Assembly (NCBI GenBank): GCA_963575745.1
Contig: CAUYUJ010017837.1
Location: 975,190-1,039,189, forward strand
Direction: 5' to 3'
DNA: 64,000 bases
Source of the DNA: Prorocentrum cordatum
Taxonomy: Eukaryota > Sar > Dinophyceae > Prorocentrales > Prorocentraceae
Made by a program: the position numbers and the translations under genes. Positions 10,001 to 19,990 of this stretch are shown here, in pieces (positions within the stretch are counted from its first letter, which is position 1; every line of letters begins with the position of its first letter). The notes under the pieces are model-generated. The model ran no database searches. It was not told the DNA's origin and saw only the letters and a program-made list of their open reading frames with translations.

Positions 10001-11615
10001 ATTCTGGGCCTCAACATGAGGCGGGGCATTGCCAGTCAATACGTTTGCCATACGGCGCAAGCACACCAGGTGACCCACGAAGGGGTGGGTCACCAGCAAC
10101 TGGTAAAGAAAAAACAACTGTTTCACTTGCATTCTGGGCATGAATATGAGGCGACGCGCTGCCACCTAATACGTTTTCCATACGTTCCATACGGCGCAAG
10201 CACACCAGGTGACCCACGAAGGGGTGGGTCACCAGAAAACTGGTTGAGAAAAACAAATTGTTTCACTTGCATTCTGGGCCGTAGCATGAGGCGACGCATT
10301 GCCACTCAATGCGTTTTCCATGCAGCGCAAACACACCAGGTGACCCACGAAGAGGTGGGTCACCAGAAAACTGGTTGAGAACAAACAATTGTTTCACTTG
10401 CATTCTGGGCCTCGCCATGAGGCGATGCGCTGCCACTCAATACGTTTGCCATACGGCGCAAGCGCACCAGGTGACCCACGAAGGGGTGGGTCACCAGAAA
10501 ACTGGTTGCGAAAAACAAATTGTTTCACCTGCATCCTGGGCGTCGTCATGTGGCGATGCACTGCCACTCAATACGTTTTCCATGCGGCGCATGCACACCA
10601 GGTGACCCACGAAGGGGTGGGTCACCAGAAAACTGGTTGAGAAAAACCAATTGTTTCACTTGCATGTTGGGCCTCGTCATGAGACGATGCGCTGCCATTC
10701 AATACGTCAGGTGACCCACGAAGGGGTGGGTCACCAGAAAACTGGTTGAGAAAAACCATCGTTTTTCTTGCATTCTGGGCCTCAACATGAGGCGATGCAT
10801 TGCCACTCAATGCGTTTTCAATACGGCGAAACACACACCAGGTGACCCACGAAGGGGTGGGTCACCAGCAACTGGTTAAGAAAAACCAATTGTTTCACTT
10901 GCATTCTGGGCCTCAACATGAGGCGACGCATTGCCACTCAATATTTTTGCCATACGGCGCAAGCGCACCAGGTGAACCACGAAGGGGTGGGTCACCAGAA
11001 AACTGGTTTGGAAAAACAAATTGTTTCACTTGCATTCTGGGCCTCAACATGAGGCGATGCATTGCCACTCAATGCGTTTTCCATGCGGCGCAAGCGCACC
11101 AGGTGACCCACGAAGGGGTGGGTCACCAGAAACCTTGTTGAGAAAAACAAACTGTTTCACCTGCATCCTGGGCCTCGTCATGTGGCGACGCACTGCCACT
11201 CAATATATTTGCCATACGTCGCAATCACACCAGGTGACCCACGAAGGGGTGGGTCACCAGAAAACTGGTTGAGAAAAAACAATTGTTTCACTTGCATTCT
11301 GGGCCTCAACATGAGGCGATGCATTGCCACTCGATACGTTTGCCATACGGCGCAAGCACACCTGGTGAACCACGAAGGGGTGGGTCATCAGAAAACTGGT
11401 TGAGAGAAACCCATTGTTTCACTTGCATTCTGGGCCTCAACATGAGGCGGCGCACTGCCACTCAGTGCGTTTTCGATACGGCGCAAGCGCACCAGGTGAC
11501 CCACGAAGGGGGGGGTCACCAGAAAACTGGTTGAGAAAAACAGCTGTTTCACTTGCATTCTGGGCCTCAACATGAGGCGATACATTGCCACTCAATACGT
11601 TTTTCTATACGGCGA
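7060..11615. repeat. 131-bp satellite array, about 35 copies
   Basis: A tandem array with a very regular 131-bp period (for example the unit marker at 9,284 and 9,415). Each unit has two hairpins: arms GGTGACCCAC and GTGGGTCACC around a GAAGGG loop, and arms GCCTCA and TGAGGC around ACA. Between them lie CTGGTTGAGAAAAAC and CACTGCCACTCAATACG. A few units are shortened (about 7,732-7,843 and 10,602-10,712). A block of six units is duplicated at a 769-bp shift (7,440-7,640 against 8,210-8,410), indicating higher-order duplication. The period is not a multiple of three and each unit contains stops, so the 60-110-codon frames inside it are not genes. Confidence 0.97.
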
Positions 11616-12060
11616 ACTCCGAAGAATCCAAAATGACTGCCACCGAAACATGCACGGACATGCGGCGCCGAACGGTGCCGGGCCATGTCCGAGACATGGC
11701 CCAGCACCCTCCGAGGAATCCAAGGTGGCAGTCATCTGGATTCCAGATACCAGATGGTGTCCAAAATGCGGCGCCGAGACATGCCCCTGGCGCCCTCCGA
11801 GGAATCCAAGATGACTGCCACCTGGCCCAAACAGGCCACCAGGGCCGCCAAGATTGCCCAAGACCGATTCAAGACGGCCCAAGACGCAAGACGACCTAAG
11901 ATGGCCTCGAGACGGCCCAAGCGGCTTCCCAAAACGGCCCGACACGGCTCCAAGAGGGCGTCCAGGGAGGAATCCTCCAGGACGGGGCTCCAGAAACCAG
12001 CAGAATCCATCAGAATCCGTCAGGGCCCCTAAGATTCCTGGGGGGTCCTGGGCAAATCCA
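11616..12060. repeat. CCAAGAYGGCC minisatellite with CCTCCGAGGAATCC blocks
   Basis: Two repeat types are mixed. One is a ~30-bp block, CCTCCGAGGAATCCAA plus GATGACTGCCACC, at about 11,620, 11,708 (partly inverted) and 11,793; a further copy stands at 7,016 just before the satellite, so the block flanks the array on both sides. The other is a degenerate 11-12-bp unit, CCAAGAYGGCC (11,820-11,960). No gene seen. Confidence 0.8.
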
Positions 12061-12108
12061 AGGGGTATGCCTCCAATTTGGGGGTGCTGCCGCAATGTGA
12101 AATTATTA

Positions 12109-12639
12109 TTATTCTGGGCGCCTGCGACGGAGTTTGGAGGGATGGAGGGTCGGATTTGGATTTGAAAAAGATTCCCAAGAATATTTGCGAGACAAATTCG
12201 CAAGGACCCCGGTACATGTACGCGAGCGCCCCGTCATAGAAGCACCGCTGCCTGCCGCAGCAGTCAGAGAAGCACCACCGCCGCCTGCGTCCACCCTGAC
12301 GGCGCTGGCGCTGGCTTGCGCCTGTGTGCTGGCGCCGGCGCTGGCACCAGAGTGTTCGGGGTGAACCCTCGTGGCAGGCGGCAGCGCGCGGAGCTGCGCC
12401 TCCTGCTGCGAGCTCAGCGCCCCTGCTTTCCGAGCTCTCATGAGACCCGCGGCAAGCCGCTTCTCCTCCGCCCTCGAGCGGCCCGATTGGGTAGGCACGT
12501 GGCCAAGCTGCAGGATCGCATTGACGAGTTCCTGCGTGGCGGGCTGAGAAGCACCACCATCACCACCGGCCAATGCGGCTCGCAAGCGGTCGCCGCCGCT
12601 GCCACGGACAGCTCCGCCTGACGCGTGAGTGACGTCCAT
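12109..12639 (-). pseudogene. Separate Helitron N-terminal fragment
   Basis: A minus-strand frame starting at an ATG at 12,639 (M-D-V-T-H-A-S-G-G). It contains the recurring motif G-G-A-S-Q-P-A-T followed by one unit of the same helical repeat found at 5.3-6.1 kb: L-V-N-A-I-L-Q-L-G-H-V-P-T, then A-E-E-K-R-L-A-A-G-L-M-R-A-R-K-A, then S-S-Q-Q-E-A-Q-L-R-A-L. It ends in an Ala-rich tail and M-T-G-R-S near 12,225. It may be the first exon of the 1-6.1 kb gene, with the satellites lying in an intron, or a fragment of another copy. The sequence alone does not decide. Confidence 0.5.
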
Positions 12640-12739
12640 GGTTTGAACTGGCGGGTTTTGCTTGAGGCTACGTCCTTGACCTGAGCCGAATGGCGCTGGA
12701 GGAGGAAGAGGAGGCAGAGGAGGATCGAGGAGGAAAACC

Positions 12740-13062
12740 AAGGAGGATGATCAAAGAGGTGGTCAGAACGCGCCCTGGCCAGGGCGGCCCCCCCCCGCGA
12801 CCGCTTCTCGCGGCGAGGGGGGGCGCCCCAAAGATTTGCGGAAGTGGTCAGAACGCGCCCTGGCCAGAGCGCCCCCCCGCGACCGCTTCTCGCGGCGGGG
12901 GGGGCGCTCCAGAATCCAGAGAGGGAGACGCAACGCGCTCCTCCAGGATGCCGTCCGTGACCGCTGCTTGCGGCGGGGGGGGCGCCCTGGAGGGGCGTGC
13001 GTCGTCGTCTGCGTCGTCGTCGTCGTCGCCGCCGTGACGGCGACGACGGCGACGACGCCGAC
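12740..13062. repeat. GC-rich block with 85-bp direct repeat
   Basis: GTGGTCAGAACGCGCCCTGG begins at about 12,759 and again at about 12,844 (85-bp spacing). Each copy is followed by a C-run, CGCGACCGCTTCTCGCGGCG and a G-run, which can fold back. A third, weaker version lies at about 12,955. The block ends in CGTCGT triplets. No gene seen. Confidence 0.7.
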
Positions 13063-13487
13063 AATTGGCTCCGGGCATTGAAAATCATGCCCAGGAATGG
13101 AGTTTTAGGAATTCGAAGATCACGAAGTGGCCCACAGTTGGCTCCGGACATTCAAAATCATGCCCAGGAATGGAATTCTAGGAACTCGAAAACCACGAAG
13201 TGGCCTACGGCTGGCTCCGAGCATTCAAAATCATGCCCAGGAATTGAGTTTTGGGAATTCGAAGACCACGAAGTGGCCTACAGTTGGCTCCGGGCATTCA
13301 AAATCATATCCAGGAATGGAATTCTGGGAATTCGAAGACCACGAAGTGGCCTACAGTTGGCTCCGAGCATTCAACATCATGCCCAGGAATGTAATTCTGG
13401 GAATTCGAAAACCACGAAGTGGCCTACAGTTGGCCCCGGGCATTCAAAAGCATGCCCAGGAATGAAGTTCTGGGACCTCGAAGACCA
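13063..13487. repeat. 73-bp tandem repeat, first array (6 units)
   Basis: GGCTCCGGGCATTCAAAATC starts a unit at 13,067, 13,140 and so on, at 73-bp spacing for six units. This version has ATCATGCCCAGGAATGG where the later arrays have ATGTGGCCCGGGAATGG. It joins the first linker of the composite satellite at about 13,488. Confidence 0.9.
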
Positions 13488-15580
13488 CGAAGTGTGCAAC
13501 TGTTTGCTTAAAGCGACATCCGTGGATTCTCCCCGGCACCCGTCCGGCATCTGCCCAGACCCCCCTGAGGAGTCAAGATGCTGTATTTCGAAGCCATTAG
13601 ACACTTATCAGTCTTCGCTGTCAGGTAATTATCCCGGCAAAGCAACCTAACAGCGATGTGTAGAAGCATAGCTGGGAACATTGCCTGTGGTATTCATGTA
13701 AGAGCGCTGTTGTAGAATTCTGATGTTCTCGCAGTCGCATTCGGATTCGCAGTGGCAGTCGCAGTGGCAACATCAGCGGCAGTCGCAGTGGCACTGCCAG
13801 TAGTTGCAATAGCAATAGCTACACTAGCAGCGGCAACAGCAGCAGCAGCAGTAATAGTAACAATAGTAGTGGAGAAGATGAGTCTTGGCAGTCTGGGAAG
13901 TGGAAGAGCACGAAGTGGCCTACAGTTGGCTCCGGGCATCCAAAATGTGGCCCGGGAATGGAGTTCTGGGAAATGGAAGAGCACGAAGTGGCCTATAGTT
14001 GGCTCCGGGCATCCAAAATGTGGCCCGGGAGTGGAGTTCTGGGAAGTCGAAGAGCACCAAGTGGCCGACAGTTGGCTCCGGGCGTTCAAAATGTGGCCCG
14101 GGAATGGAGTTCTGGGAGGTCGAAGAGCACGAAGTGTGTGACTGTTTGCTTAAAACGAGCCCGGCCCTCGCCTGTCCAGCTCCCGCCCAGACCCCCTGGG
14201 GAGTCATCAGATGCTCTCTTTTGACCCCACTATCCCGGCAAAGCAACCTAACAGCGATGTGTAGAAGCATAGCTGGAAACATTGCCTGTGGTATTCATGT
14301 AAGAGCGCTGTTGTAAAATTCTGGTGTTCTCGCAATCGCATTCGGATTCGCAGTGGCAGTCGCAGTGGCAACATCAGCGGCAGTCGCAGTGGCACTGCCA
14401 GGAGTTGCAGTAGCAACAGCTACACTAGCGGCAGCAACAACAGCAGCAGCAGTAATAGTAACAGTAATAGTGAAGATGATGAGTCTTGCCAGTCTGGAAA
14501 ATGGAAGAACACGAAGTGGCGTACAGTTGGCTCCGGGCATTCAAAATGTGGCCCGGGAGTGGAGTTCTGGGAAATGGAAAAGCACGAAGTGGCCTACGGT
14601 TGGCTCCGGGCATTCAAAATGTGGCCCGGGAGTGGTGTTCTGGGAAGTCCAAGAGCACGAAGTGGCCTACAGTTGGCTCCGGGCATCCAAAATGTGGCCC
14701 GGGAATGGAGTTCTGGGAAATCGAAGAGCACGAAGTGGCCTACAGTTAGCTCCGGGCATCCAAAATGTGGCCCGGGAATGGAGTTCTGGGAAATCGAAGA
14801 GCACCAAGTGGCCGACAGTTGGCTCCGGGCATCCAAAATGTGGCCCGGGAGTGGAGTTCTGGAAGTCGAAGGGCACCAAGTGGCCGACAGTTGGCTCCGG
14901 GCATTCAAAATGTGGCCCGGGAATGGATTTCTGGGAGGTCGAAGAGCACGAAGTGTGTGACTGTTTGCTTAAAACGAGCCCGGCCCTCGCCTGTCCAGCT
15001 CCCGCCCAGACCCCGCTGGGGAGTCATCAGATGCTCATTTTTGACCCCATTATCCCGGCAAAGCAACCTAACAGCGATGTGTAGAAGCATAGCTGGAAAT
15101 ATTGCCTGTGGTATTCATGTAAGAGCGCTGTTGTAAAATTCTGGCGTCCTCGCAGTCGCATTCGGATTCGCAGTGGCAGTCGCAGTGGCAACATCAGCGG
15201 CAGTCGCAGTGGCACTGCCAGTAGTTGCAGTAGCAATAGCTACACTAGCGGCAGCAACAACAGCAGCAGCAGCAATAGTAACAGTAGTAGTGAAGATGAT
15301 GAGTCTTGGCAGTCTGGGAAATGGAAGAACACGAAGTGGCGTACAGTTGGCTCCGGGCATTCAAAATGTGGCCCGGGAGTGGAGTTCTGGGAAGTCGAAG
15401 AGCACCAAGTGGCCGACAGTTGGCTCCGGGCATTCAAAATGTGGCCCGGGAATGGAGTTCTGGGAGGTCGAAGAGCACGAAGTGTGTGACTGTTTGCTTA
15501 AAACGAGCCCGGCCCTCGCCTGTCCGGCTCCCGCCCAGACCCCGCTGGGGAGTCATCAGATGCTCTCTTTTGACCCCATT
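13488..15580. repeat. Composite satellite: ~380-420-bp linkers alternating with 73-bp arrays
   Basis: Linkers begin CACGAAGTGTGTGACTG at about 13,488, 14,130, 14,948 and 15,476 (the last truncated). Each linker contains AACAGCGATGTGTAGAAGCA, then hexamer-rich GCAGTGGCAGTC DNA, then CAGCAGCAGTAATAG. Between linkers lie three, six and two 73-bp units. The composite periods are therefore about 642, 818 and 528 bp, the differences being roughly multiples of 73 bp; the first linker is longer (about 423 bp) because its first part differs. Long frames occur on both strands (the Ala/Val-rich peptides of the linkers) but vary with array length and are not taken as genes. Confidence 0.92.
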
Positions 15581-15759
15581 TGAAACCGATCAGTCTCTCC
15601 TGCTAAGTCCGCCGCCCCCTGCTTGCAGGGGTGCACGGCGTGCTGGATGTTTCAGGTTTTGGTTTTGGTTCTTTTTCCAAAAGAACTCCCCAGTGGGCTC
15701 CGGCAGAACCCGCCGGCCACCCGGAAAACCCCCAAACGTGCTCAACGACCGGAAAAAAT

Positions 15760-16430
15760 CCTCCAAGATGGCTCGAACTGGCCTCCAAGATGCCTCCAAG
15801 ATGGCCAAGATGGTCTCCAAGACGGCTAAGATGGCCTTTAGATGCCTCCAAGACGGCCCAAGATGTACCCAAGACGGCCTAAGATAGCCTCAAGACGGCC
15901 CAAGATGGCCCAAGAGGCCCCCCAGAGGCCTCCCAGACGGCCCAAGAGGCCTCCAAGAGGTCCTCCAGGAGAGTCCGAAGAGGCCAAAATCATTGATTTT
16001 CCATTGGTTTTTGAAGGATTTTGGCATTTGCGCCTTTTCGGCTCTCCGACGGCTCAAGACGGCCCAAGAAGCCCCCAAGATCGCCCAAGAGGCCCCCAAG
16101 AGAGCCCCATGATGGCCCAAGTGGCCTCCAAGATGGCCCCTAGAGGGCCCCAAGAGGGCCCAAGAGGCCTCCAACACGCCCAAGATGGCCTCCCAGACGC
16201 CCAAGATGGCCTCCAAGACGGCCCTGGAGCATTCCAAGCGGGCCCCAAGTCGGCCCATAGAGGCCCCCCAAACGGCTTCCGACGGCTTCAGACGTGCCAG
16301 GAACCCACCAAGATGGCCGAAGTTGGCTCGAAGCTGGCCCGAGACGGCCCAAAAAGCCCCAAAGATCGCCCAAAGCTTGCCCAAGAGGCCTCCAAGACGG
16401 CCAAGATGACCTTCAAGATGCCCACGTGTT
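15760..16430. repeat. CCAAGAYGGCC minisatellite, plus-strand orientation
   Basis: Degenerate units of 11-15 bp around CCAAGATGG or CCAAGACGG, with CCTCCAAGA, GAGGCC and GGCCC joins. The same family is at 11.8-11.96 kb and, inverted, at 49.9-50.5 kb. Open frames of 60-236 codons on both strands come from the repeat. The flank to 16,766 holds an A12 run at about 16,565 and no gene. Confidence 0.85.
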
Positions 16431-16766
16431 CCCCGAAGGCTTTCCAAACCGATTCGGGGAACACGTGGTCCGATAGCTTGGCAGGTCTGGCCTCAACGTT
16501 CGGCCACATAGGCGCTTCAAAAAAGGCAGGGGGCGGCGGTGATTCGCCGTAGGCGTCTTCGATAAAAAAAAAAAACTGGTTCCATGTGTGACACGTCCAC
16601 AGAAAACGAAATTGAAGTGACATCAAAATCGCCAATTCACGTGGAATTCAAACGATATTCAAACGCTGTTCTGTTGACCAAGCCCGGGCGCGCCACCCCG
16701 TTTCCGCTGGACTCGCACGCGTTGAACTGAACTTGCCCACGCGTTAGCTCTGGACTCCGTCAGAGG

Positions 16767-17925
16767 TCAGGCCGGGTGGCGGTTCCTCACATTCTCTGCA
16801 TTATTGGCCCACTTCCACTTCCCGTCCGCTTCGATGACGCTGGGCATCGTCTGGGCGTTGCTCATCGCAGGCAGGCGCTGCTTCTTCACCTCCTCGGCCT
16901 CCTTTCGGGCCTCGCCCAACTTCTTCGCTGGGTTCAGATCTGCCCAGGCCCCGCCGTCGGCGCCAGCGATGGCCGTGGCCTTAGTGGCCTTGGTTGCTTT
17001 GGTGGCAGTGTCCTTGGCGGTTTTGCCCTTGGCATCACCCTTCCTCTTCGCCTGGCTGGCCCCCGTGTAGCGCCAGCCCCGTCGGCATGGCCTCTGTGGC
17101 AGCGGCCACGTCGGCATGGCCGGCAGCTACCGTCTTGCCAAGCTGTGCACATGGTTGCTGCCGTTGCATATGGCCATTAATGTGCCCCTTGCACGTCGCC
17201 GTCGACTCGCGGAACTCTTCGGTGAACTCGCAGTCCAATTCCAAGAAGTACATGCGATTATTCCGGGGGCGGGGAACATCAGGCGGACCATCAACCATGG
17301 CGAGCCCATCGCACAGCACTTGTGCGCGAGCACAGCAAATGCCTTCGCAGACTCGGGGTCGCTCCAGCCGCCGCCGTCGGTGACCAACCTGCCGATGGGC
17401 TCGTGCTTCCCCTTAGCGCATCGATGCGGTTAAACTTTTTGGTGCGGGCCCTCTCCTCCACGAATTTCTCGCGCTCGTTCTTGAGCCAATCGGCTCTGTG
17501 TTTGGCGGCATCTGGGCGCTTCGGGCTTCCGTGATGCGCCTTGCCCTCAGCGCCCAACGACGCCCGGAAGTTGCTTCCGAGGGGCGTTCGAGGATTTATT
17601 TCGATGTTCTCAGGGGCCTCGCGCATGTCCGTCCACCTTTTCTTCTCCAACTCTGCGAGGCCGTCCATGTCGAGATTGTTGGAGGAATCAGCTGAATAAC
17701 AAATTTGCCCCCGGCTCCCTGAATTTCACCTCGGAGTCCTCGAGCGAAAACGTCTTGAACAAGTTGGCATTGCCGCCCCCGCTCTCCAAGTCGTCGGCAT
17801 TATCGACAAGCTTAGCCTGCTGCATAATTTCATGATTCCACGTAACCATGCCGGTCGATCAGTAGCGGGCTGCGTGCAGCACCATCCGCGCCCCAAGTCG
17901 CCGACGCGTCGAAATCTGGGAAGTG
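16767..17925 (-). pseudogene. Unidentified pseudogene with at least four frame breaks
   Basis: The minus strand from an ATG at about 17,925 (M-S-F-E-H-F-P-D-F-D-A-S-A-T-W) reads as coding but hops frames. In order: H-E-I-M-Q-Q-A-K-L-V-D-N-A-D-D-L-E-S-G, then D-M-D-G-L-A-E-L-E-K-K-R-W, L-K-N-E-R-E-K-F-V-E-E-R-A-R-T, V-T-D-G-G-G-W-S-D-P-E-S-A-K-A-F, Y-F-L-E-L-D-C-E-F-T-E-E-F-R-E, and a Lys/Ala-rich tail ending W-A-N-N-A-E-N-V-R-N-R-H-P-A and a stop at 16,767. Breaks lie near 17,830, 17,690, 17,420, 17,280 and 17,060. The protein is hydrophilic with no membrane segment. I do not recognise the family; a gag-like or host gene origin are both possible. Confidence 0.45.
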
Positions 17926-18478
17926 CTCGAAACTCATCGAACCGCGGGGCGCCTCCACATCGCCACGCGGGTCACCGTGGCACACTGTGGGGGGGGAGGG
18001 GGGCGCTTCGACCCGAGGCCGCGCGCCCCCCGTCGAGGGCCCACGAGAAATTCTGCGCGGCGCCTCGAAGGGGGCCGAGGGGGCAGGCTGGCTGAGGCGC
18101 TCCGCGTCACTGCCGCCGCCGCCATGCTAGAGCTCGGCTGCAGATCTGCCTCGGCGTCGTTTGAGCCGAAGCGGCTGCGGTCACGATGGTGATACTGATG
18201 GTGGAGATGGTCATGGCGCACGGTGTGTCTGCGCGTAAGGAGACTCTCTCAATGCGTCAGAACGCGTGCTGTTTCTCCGATATCGGCGACGATGTTCTGA
18301 CAGTGGTGATGAAAGTTTGCCCCTAACTTTTTGAATATTTTCATCGTCGCTGTCCTCGCCCTCGTCCTCCTTCAGGGCCGGCGGCGCCGGCCGCAGGGCC
18401 TTCGCAATAATGCCGCCCAAGAGCTGGGCATGCCGCTTCAAAAGCTGGGCCCCTTTCCCAGGGGCCGGCTTTTCTGAA
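17926..18478. other. No gene seen; GC-rich spacer
   Basis: Short frames only, with G-runs at about 17,990-18,003. The end (18,440-18,478) leads into the R150 dispersed repeat. No promoter or RNA gene recognised. Confidence 0.5.
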
Positions 18479-18540
18479 GGGGCCCTGGGACATATAAGTA
18501 AATACACACAAATAAAAGGATTCCCCATATTTTCTGGGTT
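18479..18540 (+). repeat. R150 dispersed repeat, left half of an interrupted copy
   Basis: Starts GGGGCCCTGGGACAT, then AAATACACACAAATAAAA and CCATATTTTCTGGGTT, and stops abruptly at 18,540. The missing right half (TTCGTCTTCCCCCCC onward) is at 24,775. The uninterrupted copies at 26.4, 30.5, 32.5 and 63.1 kb show that the two halves belong together. Confidence 0.93.
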
Positions 18541-18618
18541 AGCTCCTGCTCCTATTCCTCCCCCTACGCGTTCTTTTCTTCATTGGCCAAGTCGCGCACG
18601 CGAGGGCGCACCCCGGCC
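18541..18618 (-). repeat. DIRS-1 B2 repeat
   Basis: 78 bp beginning AGCTCCTGCTCCTATTCCTC and ending CACCCCGGCC. Its twin B1 is at 18,827-18,904, with a handful of substitutions. The outer edge meets the R150 repeat at 18,540. Confidence 0.93.
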
Positions 18619-18691
18619 GCGCGCGCGGGGGCGCGCCCCGGCCCCGCGGGCGCAGCGGCGCCGGAAGGAAAAAGAGGGTGGGAGGGCGGGG

Positions 18692-18826
18692 CAAGCGGCC
18701 CCCCCCGCGACCCAAAAGGCTGCGGAGAAGACAAGGGGAGCAGAGGGGGAAGTGAGACGGATGCAAGCAAGTGCGGAGGGAGGGTGCAGAGAGACTAACT
18801 ACGCTTCACATTTGTGAATCCGCGTT
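18692..18826 (-). repeat. DIRS-1 A2 repeat
   Basis: 135 bp from CAAGCGG to AATCCGCGTT, nearly identical to A1 at 24,640-24,774. It abuts B1 with no spacer, forming the A/B joint that in this class stores the junction of the circular intermediate. Confidence 0.93.
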
Positions 18827-18904
18827 AGCTCCTGCTCCTACTCCTCCTCCTACGCGTTCTTTTCTTCATTGGCCAAGTCGCGCACGCGAGGACACACCCC
18901 GGCC
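18827..18904 (-). repeat. DIRS-1 B1 repeat
   Basis: 78 bp starting AGCTCCTGCTCCTACTCCTC, directly after A2. The recombinase reading frame ends at 18,974, 70 bp inside it. Confidence 0.93.
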
Positions 18905-18973
18905 CCAATGCCAATGGAACGGAAAAGGGGGGCGGCCACGGTGCAGCGGGCAAGCGCGCCCACGTGGCCGCGC

Positions 18974-19990
18974 TCAATTCTCGGGGCCCGAATCATCGAT
19001 GACCCCTTGCGCGAGCAGGCCAGCTGCAACTTCGTCGCCCGACACGCGCGGTCGCGCGGACGTGACAGAGCGCCAGCCACCACGGGAAAGCATGGCTTCG
19101 ACTCCGGAGGCCGCAAAGACGTCGCTCGCAGCCCCGCGCCGGACATCGCGCCCAAACCACACCTCGGGGTTGGCGACCCCGACGGCTTGCAAGTGGCGTC
19201 GGAATTCGGCCGTCCACGTCGCAGGCGTATACCCGCCAAACGGAGGGCCCCCAGCTGCGATCACATGGCCCCACACAGGAAGCCAAGTGCGCAAACAAAT
19301 GCCCTCGTCCGCGCCGCACAAACAAAAAGCATGAAGGGTGCGCAGATCCACCCGCTGCTTTCGCTGGATGGGGCCATAGATAAAACGCCCCCCAGCGACC
19401 TGCGCAATATCACGCTTGCACTGCGCGAACAAATCAGAGGGCATCCGCAACAGAAAGTTGTATGCCAAGACGGCGATGATGCACCACCACTGTCGCTGGT
19501 GCGCCAGCGCATGGCGGAGCAAACGCCGCAAAAGCCGGCGATCAACCTTCTGCCTCGGCAGTCTGGGTGTCCGGCACTTCGCGGTGCCGAGCCTGATGCC
19601 TTTCAAAATGACATCTTGGCCACCCTGCCGCGGCACGCCGGCCACCTGGTGCGCCAGGGCCCACGCGCTCAACCAACCACGCTGCGTTGACGCGCACGCA
19701 CGCACCGCCGCGACGCGGCGAATGTGCTGCGCACTGCACCCCAGCGGGGGCTCACCCAAGAGCTCGGAAGCCCATGCAACCATGCGCAGATGCGACGCGT
19801 ATGTAACTAGTGTAGACGGTACCGTTTTGCACAGAAACCGGCTCTCAGCAACTGTGTCGGCCAGCCGGAGCAGGTCCGCACCTTGAGCACGAGCTTCGCT
19901 CATGGCCTGCAGCACCGCGCGGGGCGGGGCGCCTTCTGGGTGCCTGAAAGAGCACCCCCTGTCCCGGCCCAGCGCCGTCATCATGTCGAC
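18974..19990 (-). pseudogene. DIRS-1 tyrosine recombinase
   Basis: The last ~330 codons of an open minus-strand frame resemble a tyrosine recombinase. It has a helical N-terminal part (Y-A-S-H-L-R-M-V-A-W-A), then N-F-L-L-R-M-P-S-D-L with the likely first catalytic Arg, then the C-terminal box G-R-D-V-R-R-G-A-A-S-D, and G-G-W-R-S followed by S-A-R-P-R-V-S-G-D-E-V. In active relatives the box usually has His before D-V-R-R-G, and Tyr in the last word; here both positions read Arg. The recombinase would integrate the circular DNA copy. The same frame runs open to 21,400, but that upstream part is out of phase with the RNase H and is a shadow. It ends at a stop 70 bp from B1. Confidence 0.72.

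Noticed and set aside
7004-11534. Many 60-170-codon plus-strand frames in the 131-bp satellite
   Set aside because: Period not divisible by three, stops in every unit, same peptide repeated in rotating frames: repeat artefact.
7060-11615. CRISPR-like regular repeats with hairpins
   Set aside because: Units are contiguous 131-bp tandem copies with no unique spacers, no cas genes, and a eukaryotic context.
370-12557. Reading the GGTGCTTCTCAGCC words simply as intron 3' splice sites
   Set aside because: At several sites (2,400, 4,414, 4,447) the frame is open and conserved on both sides, so no intron is needed. Kept only as an alternative in the finding.
13752-15583. Repeated Ala/Val-rich plus-strand proteins in the composite satellite
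   Set aside because: The same peptide recurs with each linker and is truncated differently by array length; no conserved start or family.
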